The notes under the pieces are model-generated. The model had not been told where the DNA came from, searched no databases, and saw nothing but the letters and a program-made list of their open reading frames with translations. This document shows, piece after piece, positions 25,866-33,715 of a stretch of DNA of 64,000 nucleotides. The stretch comes from Pantoea agglomerans NBRC 102470. Its GTDB lineage: Bacteria > Pseudomonadota > Gammaproteobacteria > Enterobacterales > Enterobacteriaceae. The stretch spans positions 1 through 64,000 of the forward strand of contig NZ_BCZA01000009.1 of the NCBI RefSeq assembly GCF_001598475.1, written 5' to 3'. Position numbers and translations under genes: made by a program. Positions within the stretch are counted from its first letter, which is position 1; each line of letters opens with the position of its first letter.

Positions 25866-25979
25866 ATGATAATTTGCACAATTACGGCGCGCACGCTGAA
25901 CGATGACGGTGCGTTTACCTTTCGTATGCGTAAATTTTGTGAAGAACATGGCAAGAGTCCGGTGGCCTGGTTAGCATGA
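25866..25979 (+). CDS. Possible 37-residue small ORF (doubtful)
   Basis: An ATG-TGA frame of 37 codons (starting MIICTITARTLNDDGA, ending SPVAWLA) lies between the urea operon and slt. Its codons look acceptable, but there is no clear ribosome site and it overlaps the NtrC-like sites. It resembles nothing I recognise. Confidence 0.2.
   Translation: MIICTITARTLNDDGAFTFRMRKFCEEHGKSPVAWLA
25875..25913. promoter_or_regulatory. Two NtrC-like sites upstream of the sigma-54 promoter
   Basis: TGCACA-ATTAC-GGCGCG (25875-25891) and TGAACG-ATGAC-GGTGCG (25897-25913) each match TGCACC-N5-GGTGCA at 9 of 12 positions. Their centres are 22 bp apart (about two helical turns) and lie about 98 and 120 bp upstream of the predicted start, as expected for an enhancer. 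Confidence 0.4.
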
Positions 25980-26024
25980 AGACTGTCTGGCAACTCGCCG
26001 GCCCCAGCAACAGAGGAGATTTAC

Positions 26025-27944
26025 GTGGTGAAGTGGCGTAACTGGATAATAGGGATCTGCATGGCCGGCACGGCCAGCAGCGCATGGGCCGATTCGCTTG
26101 ATCAACAACGGCAACGTTATCAACAAATTAAACAGGCCTGGGACAGCAATCAGATGGCCACCGTGGATCAGCTGTTGCCCACGCTACAGGATTATCCGCT
26201 CTATCCTTATCTGCAATATCGGCTGCTGGCACAGGATCTCGATCAGGAGACCACCCTGGCGGTACAGAACTTTATTCGCCAGTATCCTACGTTGCCACCC
26301 GCGCGTTCGCTCAGCACCCGCTTTATTAATGTGCTGGCTTACCGACAGGACTGGCAGGGTGTGCTGAACTTCAGTCCGACCGAACCTAAGCCGGTGCAGG
26401 CACGCTGTAACTGGTATTACGCCAAATGGGCCACCGGTCAGCAGCAGGCCGCGTTTGACGGCGCGAAGCAGATCTGGCTGCGTGGCACGGCGCTGCCCGC
26501 GGACTGCGATAAGCTCTTTTCGGTCTGGCAGGCGTCCGGTCAGATTTCGCCAATTACGATCCTGGAGCGTATCCGGCTGGCGATGAAAGCAGGCAACGAC
26601 AGCCTGGTGAGCTATCTGGCGAAAACGTTGCCAACTGACTATCAGACCATGTCTGACGCGATACAGGCCCTGCAGCAGGATCCGTTAACGGTCAGCACCT
26701 TCGCCAGCGCTGTCGGGCCAACCGATTTTACCCGCCAGGCGACGATTTACGCCTTTACGCGTGTGGCGCGGCAGGACATGGAAAATGCCCGCAGCCTGAT
26801 TCCGATCCTGGTCCGGGCGCAGAAGATGGGGCCGGAGGATGAGCAGGCGCTGAAGGAGATTGTGGTCTGGCGCATGATGGGCAGCGATCTCACTTCTGAG
26901 CAGGCACGCTGGCGCGATGCGGTGGTGATGAACAGCGAGTCTACCGCGCTGGTAGAACGCCGGGTACGACTGGCACTCTCTCAGCATGACCGACGCGGCC
27001 TTAACACCTGGATCGCTCGTCTGCCGCTGGAAGCCAAAGAGAAAGATGAATGGCAGTACTGGCAGGCCGATCTGCTGTTTGAGAAAGATCGCAAAGAGGA
27101 AGCGGAAGAGATCCTGCGCAAACTGATGCAGGCGCGTGGCTTCTATCCAATGGTGGCCGCGCAGCGGCTGGGCGTTGACTACCCGTTGCAGGTGGATGAA
27201 GCGCCGAAGCCTGACAGTGCCACGGTGCAGGGACCGGAGCTGGCCCGCGTTCGCGAGCTGATGTACTGGGGTCTGGATAACCTGGCGCGCAGCGAGTGGA
27301 GCAATCTCATCGGCAGCCGCACGCACACGCAGCAGCAGATGCTGGCGCGCTACGCCAATGAGCAGGACTGGTGGGATCTCAGCGTGCAGGCGACCATCAC
27401 GGCCAAAATGTGGGACAGCCTGAAAGAGCGTTTCCCGCTGGCGTGGCAGAGCGTCTATGAGCGCAACACCGCGGTGAAGCAGATCCCGCCAAGCTATGCG
27501 ATGGCGATTTCGCGTCAGGAGAGCGCCTGGAATCCGAAAGCGCGTTCACCGGTCGGCGCCAGCGGTCTGATGCAGATTATGCCTGCCACGGCGGCGCATA
27601 CCGTGAAGATGTACAACATCCCTGGCTACAGCAACACCAGCCAGCTGCTCGATCCGGAAACCAATATTCAGATCGGCACCCAGTATCTGGAATATGTCTA
27701 TCAGCAGTTCAATCAGAACCGGATCTTCGCCTCGGCGGCCTACAATGCTGGGCCGGGCCGGGTGCGAAGCTGGCAGAAAACCAGTGCGGGCAATCTTGAT
27801 GCCGTCGCGTTTATCGAGACCATCCCGTTCTCTGAAACGCGTGGCTATGTGAAGAATGTGCTGGCGTACGACGCCTACTATCGTCACTTCATGGGCAAGC
27901 CTGACAAGATCCTGTCAGATGCTGAGTGGAATCGCCGTTACTAG
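26025..27944 (+). CDS. slt: Soluble lytic murein transglycosylase Slt70
   Basis: A periplasmic exolytic transglycosylase that cleaves peptidoglycan to 1,6-anhydro products. The 639-residue precursor has a signal peptide (ending SSAWA, about residue 22), a long alpha-helical superhelix (about residues 25-470) and the C-terminal lysozyme-like SLT domain. Catalytic E499 lies in RQESAWNPKARSPVGASGLMQIMP. The start is GTG at 26025 after GAGGAG. It matches E. coli Slt70 over its length. Confidence 0.94.
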   Translation: MVKWRNWIIGICMAGTASSAWADSLDQQRQRYQQIKQAWDSNQMATVDQLLPTLQDYPLYPYLQYRLLAQDLDQETTLAVQNFIRQYPTLPPARSLSTRFINVLAYRQDWQGVLNFSPTEPKPVQARCNWYYAKWATGQQQAAFDGAKQIWLRGTALPADCDKLFSVWQASGQISPITILERIRLAMKAGNDSLVSYLAKTLPTDYQTMSDAIQALQQDPLTVSTFASAVGPTDFTRQATIYAFTRVARQDMENARSLIPILVRAQKMGPEDEQALKEIVVWRMMGSDLTSEQARWRDAVVMNSESTALVERRVRLALSQHDRRGLNTWIARLPLEAKEKDEWQYWQADLLFEKDRKEEAEEILRKLMQARGFYPMVAAQRLGVDYPLQVDEAPKPDSATVQGPELARVRELMYWGLDNLARSEWSNLIGSRTHTQQQMLARYANEQDWWDLSVQATITAKMWDSLKERFPLAWQSVYERNTAVKQIPPSYAMAISRQESAWNPKARSPVGASGLMQIMPATAAHTVKMYNIPGYSNTSQLLDPETNIQIGTQYLEYVYQQFNQNRIFASAAYNAGPGRVRSWQKTSAGNLDAVAFIETIPFSETRGYVKNVLAYDAYYRHFMGKPDKILSDAEWNRRY

Positions 27945-27953
27945 CTGTGCTAA

Positions 27954-27983
27954 GCTTCCGTACTCTTTAGCGAGTACGGAAGC
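27954..27983. promoter_or_regulatory. TrpR autoregulatory operator within an extended palindrome
   Basis: GTACTC-TTTAGC-GAGTAC (27960-27977) is the trpR operator as I recall it from E. coli. Here the dyad extends to 12 perfect base pairs per arm (GCTTCCGTACTC/GAGTACGGAAGC). It lies between the slt stop and trpR start, and the right arm includes the GGAAG ribosome site. Confidence 0.8.
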
Positions 27984-27989
27984 CTCTTC

Positions 27990-28310
27990 ATGACCCATTC
28001 TGATTCCCCCTCTACCGCTGAGCATCCGGCAGAAGATAGCTGGCAGCGCTTTGTCGTGCTGATGCAGCAGGCCTTTGCTGATGGTCATGCGCTGCCACTG
28101 ATGCAACTGATGATGACGCCCGACGAGCGGGAAGCGTTCGGCACCCGTCTGCGGATTATCGAAGAGTTAATGAACGGCGAGATGAGCCAGCGCGAACTGA
28201 AAAATGAGCTCGGCGTTGGCATTGCGACCATTACCCGTGGCTCGAACAGCCTGAAAGAGGCGCCGCCGGAGCTGAAACGCTGGCTGGAAGCGCGTCTGGG
28301 ACGCGCCTGA
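27990..28310 (+). CDS. trpR: Tryptophan operon repressor TrpR
   Basis: A dimeric helical repressor that binds tryptophan and blocks trp, aroH, mtr and its own promoter. The 106-residue protein has the Trp-repressor fold and an HTH ([23 protein letters not shown]) as in E. coli. The ATG at 27990 lies 6 bp after its operator hairpin. The stop is followed directly by the convergent yjjX stop (28311), so the genes abut. Confidence 0.95.
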   Translation: MTHSDSPSTAEHPAEDSWQRFVVLMQQAFADGHALPLMQLMMTPDEREAFGTRLRIIEELMNGEMSQRELKNELGVGIATITRGSNSLKEAPPELKRWLEARLGRA

Positions 28311-28829
28311 TCACTGCTGGTAAAGCGGATGGATGAACGGGCAGAGCGCCAGAATCAGTGCCTGATGATAGACACTGGAGCGGCTGAGCAGGCCGTTTGT
28401 GAACGTCCCGATAGCGCCACCCTGGTGTTTAATATTTTCGATGCCGGTTAACCGCGCCATCTCTTCGCCCAGCTCCCGGCCTTCACGCAGACCCGCCAGC
28501 ACCACCGGCGGCAGGGTGAAACTGGCCGAGCGCGATTCGCCGCGCTGCTTCTGATTTTCTACCACCATCCAGGCAAACGCGCTGTCATCTTCGATGCCCG
28601 CCTCAATCGCTACCCAGAACGCCGCTTCTGGCCGGACCTGCCGGGCATTCATCACGCGCTGACGTGCGCCAGTTCGCGTTTCGAGATGGGTTAACGGTTG
28701 TGCTGCTACACCGCTATCGACCTCGACCCCTTCAATATGGCAGGATCCCTCGCCGAAAACGTCGTTGAATGCCTGAGCAATCGCATGAATTTTCGCTGGA
28801 TTGGTGGTGGCTGCGACAACATGGTACAT
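28311..28829 (-). CDS. yjjX: Inosine/xanthosine triphosphatase YjjX
   Basis: A Maf/HAM1-like house-cleaning enzyme hydrolysing ITP and XTP. The 172-residue protein starts [17 protein letters not shown], the substrate-loop motif of the family, and has [10 protein letters not shown] and the C-terminal [13 protein letters not shown] longer frame back to 28919 exists. The ATG at 28829 is chosen because it matches the E. coli N-terminus, though its ribosome site is weak. Divergent from gpmB. Confidence 0.9.
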   Translation of the reverse strand: MYHVVAATTNPAKIHAIAQAFNDVFGEGSCHIEGVEVDSGVAAQPLTHLETRTGARQRVMNARQVRPEAAFWVAIEAGIEDDSAFAWMVVENQKQRGESRSASFTLPPVVLAGLREGRELGEEMARLTGIENIKHQGGAIGTFTNGLLSRSSVYHQALILALCPFIHPLYQQ

Positions 28830-28885
28830 AATTGGTTGAACCCTCAGGTGATTAAGCGCCTGGTCCATCGGGCTGTTTGATTTGT

Positions 28886-28982
28886 CATTCTGAACCCGGG
28901 CAGTGCTCACAATCCTCACGTACTTTCCGTACGCGCCGGTTGTTTCGCGCTCTCCGTGTGCAGACTGACTGCAACAATGACG
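28886..28982. repeat. Non-coding segment resembling 5949-6020
   Basis: Contains CATTCTG, AGTGCTCACAATCC and GCAGACTGACTG in the same order as 5949-6020, plus an internal GTAC-x-GTAC dyad. It lies in the yjjX-gpmB divergent region. Confidence 0.3.
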
Positions 28983-29035
28983 CCTGATGGGGTAAGCTCT
29001 AAAGCGATTTTTGTCGCAGTATAACGGAAACTAAC

Positions 29036-29683
29036 ATGCTACAGGTCTATCTTGTTCGTCACGGTGAAACGGTATGGAATGCGGAGCGTCGCATTCAGGG
29101 TCAGTCCGACAGTCCGCTGACGGAAAAAGGTGAGCAGCAAGCCTGGCAGGTGGGTGAGCGCGTGAAACATCTGGGCATTACGCACATTATTGCCAGCGAT
29201 CTGGGGCGTACGCGCCGCACCGCGGAGATTATTGCGGATGCCTGCGGTTGCTCAGTCACGCTTGATCCGCGGTTGCGTGAGCTGAATATGGGGGTGCTGG
29301 AGAAGCGTCCGCTGGATGGCTTAACCGCGGAAGAAGAGCAGTGGCGCGCCACGCTGGTCAACGGCACCGAAGGGGGCCGTATTCCTGAAGGGGAGTCGAT
29401 GACTGAGATGGCGACGCGCATGCACGCCGCGCTGAATGCCTGTCTTGATCTTCCAGCCGGAAGCCGTCCACTGCTCGTCAGTCACGGTATGGCGCTGGGG
29501 GCGCTGGTCAGCACGATTCTCGGTCTGCCTGCCTATGCGGAACGTCGTCTGCGTCTGCGTAACTGCTCACTCTCACGTGTTGATTATCAGCAGAGCGCCT
29601 GGCTGGCAGAAGGCTGGATTGTCGAGACGGCGGGGGATATTTCCCATCTGGATGCGCCTGCACTCGACGAGCTTCAACGCTGA
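29036..29683 (+). CDS. gpmB: Phosphoglycerate-mutase-like phosphatase GpmB
   Basis: A 215-residue histidine-phosphatase superfamily member (YtjC/GpmB). The catalytic motif VRHGE (H9) is near the N-terminus and the second histidine is in LVSHGMALGAL. Although named as a cofactor-dependent mutase, E. coli GpmB acts mainly as a phosphatase. Length and synteny (between yjjX and rob) match. Confidence 0.92.
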   Translation: MLQVYLVRHGETVWNAERRIQGQSDSPLTEKGEQQAWQVGERVKHLGITHIIASDLGRTRRTAEIIADACGCSVTLDPRLRELNMGVLEKRPLDGLTAEEEQWRATLVNGTEGGRIPEGESMTEMATRMHAALNACLDLPAGSRPLLVSHGMALGALVSTILGLPAYAERRLRLRNCSLSRVDYQQSAWLAEGWIVETAGDISHLDAPALDELQR

Positions 29684-29690
29684 TTTACTT

Positions 29691-29719
29691 AAGGCTGCCG
29701 TCGCGATGACGGCAGCCTT
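29691..29719. terminator. Bidirectional terminator gpmB/rob
   Basis: AAGGCTGCCGTC (29691-29702) pairs perfectly with GACGGCAGCCTT (29708-29719) around GCGAT, between convergent stops. Confidence 0.75.
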
Positions 29720-29723
29720 AACG

Positions 29724-30605
29724 TCAGCTGGCTAGGGTCTGGCGGCGAATGGGAATCAGATATTCGCAACGGATCTCGGTCGGTGGCTCAGCGCGTTTTT
29801 TACCGCCATCGGTGTAAAAGCGTTCGATGTCCTGTCCCTGACGGCGGGTCAGCCCCAGCGTCGGCATGCAGGTGCCATAGAGCAGCAGGATAAATTCCTG
29901 CAGATTGACGCGCGGGCCGGTATAGGTGAACTGCACGTAGTCGCCCGCTTCCAGAATCACGTTCTGCCCGGAGTGCAGGTTGACCGCGCTGTCAGCAGGC
30001 ACCGCCGTGGTGTAAAGAATCTCCTGCTCATCATCTTTGTCCTGGCTGGCGCGCACCTGATGCAAGCCATACAGTACCGGCGGCACCGTATCGGTTTCCA
30101 GCAGGAACTGCTTCCAGAAGTGCATACGCATCTCGTCGCGGTAGCTGGAAATCTGCTCCAGAATACAGGTGTAGTTCTGGGTTTGTCCTACCAGCACCGT
30201 CTCCGGCAGGGTGACGTATGCCGGTTCCGGCTGCGTCTCATCGTCCAGCCGAATAGGGGGACGAATACCGAATGAGTTCCAGTCGGAAGAGCGGCGATAC
30301 CACGCTGGTGTCTGAGCAAACTGTTTTTTGAATGCGCGAGTAAAAGTCTGTTGTGAATCAAAACGATACTGCAGTGCGATGTCCAGAATCGGGCGGCTGG
30401 TCAGGCGCAGCGCCACGGCGGCTTTAGACAGACGACGCGCACGAATATAGGCACCTATTGCGTGTCCGGTTACGTCTTTAAACATCCTCTGTAAATGCCA
30501 TTTAGAGTAACCGGCTTTCTGGGCAACATTGTCCAGTGAAAGGGGTTGATCCAGATGGCTCTCCAGCCAGACAAGCAAATCGCGAATGATACCGGCTTGG
30601 TCCAT
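29724..30605 (-). CDS. rob: Right-origin-binding transcription factor Rob
   Basis: An AraC/XylS-family activator of the MarA/SoxS/Rob regulon (efflux, solvent and bile tolerance). The 293-residue protein has the AraC DNA-binding domain at the N-terminus (residues 1-110; WHLQRMFKDVTGHAIGAYIRARRLSKAA), followed by a GyrI-like ligand-binding domain. This order distinguishes Rob from MarA and SoxS. It is convergent with gpmB as in E. coli. Confidence 0.95.
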   Translation of the reverse strand: MDQAGIIRDLLVWLESHLDQPLSLDNVAQKAGYSKWHLQRMFKDVTGHAIGAYIRARRLSKAAVALRLTSRPILDIALQYRFDSQQTFTRAFKKQFAQTPAWYRRSSDWNSFGIRPPIRLDDETQPEPAYVTLPETVLVGQTQNYTCILEQISSYRDEMRMHFWKQFLLETDTVPPVLYGLHQVRASQDKDDEQEILYTTAVPADSAVNLHSGQNVILEAGDYVQFTYTGPRVNLQEFILLLYGTCMPTLGLTRRQGQDIERFYTDGGKKRAEPPTEIRCEYLIPIRRQTLAS

Positions 30606-30799
30606 AAAACATCCTCATACTCTGGTGGTGCAGCTAAACGCATTCGAAGAATATTAGCACTCATTGCTCAAAAGACGTGGGCCGTTTTCCGGGGAAGGTT
30701 GTGCTAAATCAGTACGGGCTTCAACCCGTTTTGGTTTGGTCATTAACTCAATTAACAGTACATTACATTCTCATCTATTCCATTTGCAATGGTAACTCC

Positions 30800-31273
30800 A
30801 TGACAATATTCCGACTTATGATCGCTGCGCTGACCACGCTGACCTTTTCCAGCCCGCTGTTTGCCGAACAGATTGGCTCTGTTGATACGGTATTCAAGAT
30901 ATTCGGGCCTGACCACAAGATTGTCGTTGAGGCTTTCGATGATCCGGACGTTAAAAATGTAACCTGTTATATCAGCCGGGCGAAAACCGGGGGTATTAAA
31001 GGCGGACTGGGTCTGGCAGAAGATACCTCTGATGCCGCGATTTCCTGTCAGCAGGTGGGTCCGGTCGAACTGAGTGATAAAATCGCGCAGGGCAAAGCAG
31101 AGGGTGAAGTGGTATTCCGCCAGCGCACCTCATTGATCTTCAAGAAGTTGCAGGTTGTACGCTTCTTCGACAAAAAGCGCAACGCCCTGGTCTATCTGAC
31201 CTATTCCGATAAAGTGGTTGATGGCTCACCGAAAAATGCGATTAGCGCTGTGCCAATTATGCCGTGGCACTGA
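30800..31273 (+). CDS. creA: CreA family periplasmic protein
   Basis: A 157-residue exported protein of unknown biochemical function. It has a signal peptide ([22 protein letters not shown]) and a highly conserved body ([40 protein letters not shown]) nearly identical to E. coli CreA. A longer frame from 30677 exists, but the ATG at 30800 begins the signal peptide. In E. coli creA heads creABCD; here arcA follows directly and creBCD are absent. Confidence 0.92.
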   Translation: MTIFRLMIAALTTLTFSSPLFAEQIGSVDTVFKIFGPDHKIVVEAFDDPDVKNVTCYISRAKTGGIKGGLGLAEDTSDAAISCQQVGPVELSDKIAQGKAEGEVVFRQRTSLIFKKLQVVRFFDKKRNALVYLTYSDKVVDGSPKNAISAVPIMPWH

Positions 31274-31292
31274 TTATGCCGTCACGCTAAGG

Positions 31293-31323
31293 ACAAAAAA
31301 AACGCCCGCAGGGGCGTTTTTTA
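31293..31323. terminator. Bidirectional terminator creA/arcA
   Basis: AACGCCC (31301-31307), GCAG loop, GGGCGTT (31312-31318), with an A-run on the left and a T-run on the right. It serves the convergent genes creA and arcA. Confidence 0.88.
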
Positions 31324-31344
31324 TTTGCCGCGTCTGACAGGGGC

Positions 31345-32061
31345 TTAATCCTGCAGGTCACCGCAGAAGCGATAACCTTCACCATGAATGGTGGCGATGA
31401 TCTCTGGCGTGTCCGGCGTTGATTCGAAATGCTTACGAATACGACGAATGGTGACATCAACGGTGCGATCGTGTGGCTTGAGGTCGCGGCCGGTCATTTT
31501 TTTCAGCAGATCGGCACGGGTCTGAATTTTGCCCGGGTTTTCGCAGAAGTGCAGCATGGCGCGGAACTCACTGCGTGGCAGTTTATAGTGCTCGCCGTTC
31601 GGGTTGATCAGTGAGCGGCTGTTGATATCCAGCTCCCAACCGTTGAACTTGTAGCTCTCTACCTGACGACGCTCTTCGCCTGGCATGGCCAGATTCATGG
31701 TGCGCGACAGCAGGTTGCGGGCACGAATAGTCAGCTCACGCGGATTAAACGGTTTGGTGATGTAGTCGTCAGCGCCAATTTCCAGACCAAGAATTTTATC
31801 GACTTCGTTGTCACGACCGGTCAGGAACATCAGGGCGACATTGGCCTGCTCACGCAGTTCACGGGCCAGCAACAGGCCGTTTTTACCGGGCAGGTTGATG
31901 TCCATGATGACCAGGTTAACGTCATTGTCGGTCAGCACCTGATGCATTTCAGCACCATCAGTCGCCTCATACACCACATAACCTTCCGCCTCAAAAATAC
32001 TCTTGAGGGTATTACGCGTGACCAGTTCGTCTTCAACGATAAGAATGTGCGGGGTCTGCAT
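31345..32061 (-). CDS. arcA: Aerobic respiration control response regulator ArcA
   Basis: An OmpR-type response regulator phosphorylated by ArcB under low oxygen that represses aerobic respiration genes. At 238 residues it equals E. coli ArcA. The receiver domain has the acidic pair near residue 10 and phospho-acceptor D54 ([12 protein letters not shown]); the C-terminal winged helix includes [20 protein letters not shown] long AT-rich control region lies upstream (32062-32670). Confidence 0.97.
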   Translation of the reverse strand: MQTPHILIVEDELVTRNTLKSIFEAEGYVVYEATDGAEMHQVLTDNDVNLVIMDINLPGKNGLLLARELREQANVALMFLTGRDNEVDKILGLEIGADDYITKPFNPRELTIRARNLLSRTMNLAMPGEERRQVESYKFNGWELDINSRSLINPNGEHYKLPRSEFRAMLHFCENPGKIQTRADLLKKMTGRDLKPHDRTVDVTIRRIRKHFESTPDTPEIIATIHGEGYRFCGDLQD

Positions 32062-32156
32062 GTTTAGCTACCTAAAATTTGCCAACAAATTGAAAACAGG
32101 GCGTACAGCGGTATGGCGTTCTCCATCATCGAGAGCGGCGGGCCGCGCTGAACCGT

Positions 32157-32291
32157 TGTACGAAATCATATTTTGATAAGCCATCTATCAACGTCAACAA
32201 CAGTATTAGCTCAGCCAGTCAGGATGAAAATTGCATGCCCCGGGCGTTAATGATAATGGCGCATATCCTAACTGTATTAACAGCAACCTAA
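32157..32291 (+). pseudogene. yjjY: yjjY-like reading frame lacking a start codon
   Basis: The frame from 32157 to TAA at 32289-32291 reads TKSYFDKPSINVNNSIS in its first part and ends AHILTVLTAT. By recall E. coli YjjY (46 aa) has TK...SINVNNIIS and ends ILTILTAT. The frame begins at the same distance upstream of arcA (96 bp), but the start codon position is TGT and no ATG, GTG or TTG is nearby in frame. It is either a decayed gene or conserved arcA regulatory DNA misread as a gene. Confidence 0.4.
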
Positions 32292-32670
32292 CAGCACCAA
32301 CTACAACCGATAAGCATAAAAACAACGCTTCGTTGACTTATATCAAATGCAATTGTAGCACGTTAACACTTTTGTGAAAAACTTCTCGCAGATTGCCTGT
32401 TTAGCTCACAAAAAGCATCATTTTCGTTACATTTTTTACGCAGTCGGGCCAAAATAAAACCCGCCGGAAATCACATTCTATCTCGTTGAAGTTAAATGGT
32501 TTAATAATGATTTCTTTAATAAAGCTCGTTTCAGGGATAAAAAGATTCAGGCCATCACTTTTAACCAGTTTTAACATGGTTAACACACGATTTTCTTATT
32601 ACCTTCTGGCGACTGAATCATTAACAGCCATGTTAATATGGCGTTATGTTAATGGACCAATGGAATAAAT
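32292..32670. other. AT-rich intergenic region arcA-yjtD
   Basis: About 380 bp of AT-rich DNA between the divergent arcA and yjtD genes. It presumably holds arcA promoters and the yjtD promoter. I see no gene or strong dyad here that I can name. Confidence 0.4.
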
Positions 32671-33375
32671 ATGCTTTTTCCCCTGATTCTCGTCTCGCCC
32701 GCGCGGCCAGAAAATATCGGCGCTGCGGCGCGTGCCATGAAAACCATGGGATTCAGCCAGCTGCGCATCGTTGCCAGTGACGCCTGGCAGGATCCCGCCG
32801 CACGCCGGGTAGCACATGGTGCTGGCGAAATTCTCGACAACGTTCAGACCTTTGCAACCCTGGCCGACGCGTTAGCGGACATCGATTTTTCGGTCGCGAC
32901 CACCGCGCGCAGCCGGGCAAAGTTTCGTTATTACGCCACACCGGAGCAGGTTGAAACGCAATTGCTGGAGAAACGCCAGTGGGTAAACAGTATGGCGCTG
33001 GTGTTTGGCCGCGAAGATAGCGGGCTGACCAACGAGGAGCTGGAGCTTGTAGACCTGCTGACCGGCATCCCGATGGCGAATGACTATCCTTCACTCAATC
33101 TCGGACAGGCGGTGATGGTCTACTGCTATCAGCTGTCGAAGCTGAATCAGGTTGAGGCATCAAAAGCCTCTGCGGCGGATGGGCAGCAGTTGCAGGCGCT
33201 GCGTCAGCGTTTCCATCAGCTGCTGGCGCAACTGGAGGTCAGTGATGATGAGAAGCTGTCAGACTGGATCGATCAGCGGGTGGGGCTGCTGGAACAGCGC
33301 GACAGTGCGATGCTGCATCGTCTGCTGAACGATATTGAAAAAAAACTCACAGATAAATCCTCGGCAAAAAGCTGA
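32671..33375 (+). CDS. yjtD: TrmJ-like tRNA/rRNA methyltransferase YjtD
   Basis: A 234-residue SPOUT (TrmH/SpoU) methyltransferase. Motif 1 is LVSPARPENIGAAARAMKTMGF, motif 2 is ALVFGREDSGLTNEEL, and motif 3 is YPSLNLGQAVMVYCYQL, which form the knotted AdoMet site. It resembles TrmJ, but the RNA target of YjtD/LasT is not established. It lies between arcA and the thr operon as in E. coli. Confidence 0.9.
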   Translation: MLFPLILVSPARPENIGAAARAMKTMGFSQLRIVASDAWQDPAARRVAHGAGEILDNVQTFATLADALADIDFSVATTARSRAKFRYYATPEQVETQLLEKRQWVNSMALVFGREDSGLTNEELELVDLLTGIPMANDYPSLNLGQAVMVYCYQLSKLNQVEASKASAADGQQLQALRQRFHQLLAQLEVSDDEKLSDWIDQRVGLLEQRDSAMLHRLLNDIEKKLTDKSSAKS

Positions 33376-33563
33376 TTTTACAGCAACAGATCGCAGGGAA
33401 TTTCTGCATCGCAACCGATCGAACAGCGTTTTACGCTTTCACCGGTGGCTGTGCGCAGTGGTGGAAATCTGTCCGCCGGACAAATCGGGTTGACTTAATG
33501 TGCGCTTTGCTTTACTTCTGGAAGCAAGACGGACAGACAAAAACAGACAGAAAATAAATCTAA

Positions 33564-33632
33564 ATGCGTAAAATCAGCCTGAACACCACAATTATTACCA
33601 CCACCATTACCACAGGTAACGGTGCGGGCTGA
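33564..33632 (+). CDS. thrL: thr operon leader peptide
   Basis: ATG at 33564 to TGA at 33630-33632 encodes 22 residues (MRKISLN then T/I-rich, ending GNGAG). It contains 7 threonines and 4 isoleucines within about 14 codons, so ribosome stalling on scarce Thr-tRNA or Ile-tRNA would prevent attenuator formation. A possible -35 TTGACT lies at 33490-33495. Confidence 0.95.
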   Translation: MRKISLNTTIITTTITTGNGAG

Positions 33633-33657
33633 CGCATACAGGAAAAACAGAAAATAA

Positions 33658-33688
33658 GCCCGCACCTAAACAGTGCGGGCTTTTTTTT
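33658..33688 (+). terminator. thr operon attenuator
   Basis: GCCCGCAC (33658-33665), CTAAACA loop, GTGCGGGC (33673-33680), then eight Ts, 26 bp after thrL and 27 bp before thrA. This is the classical attenuation terminator. Confidence 0.93.
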
Positions 33689-33715
33689 CGGCTTAAATTC
33701 AGGAGAGTTTATATT

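Noticed and set aside
25756..26024. Guanidine (ykkC) riboswitch before the urea operon
   Set aside because: The predicted leader is only about 30 bases, too short for any known riboswitch; the signals present fit a sigma-54 promoter.
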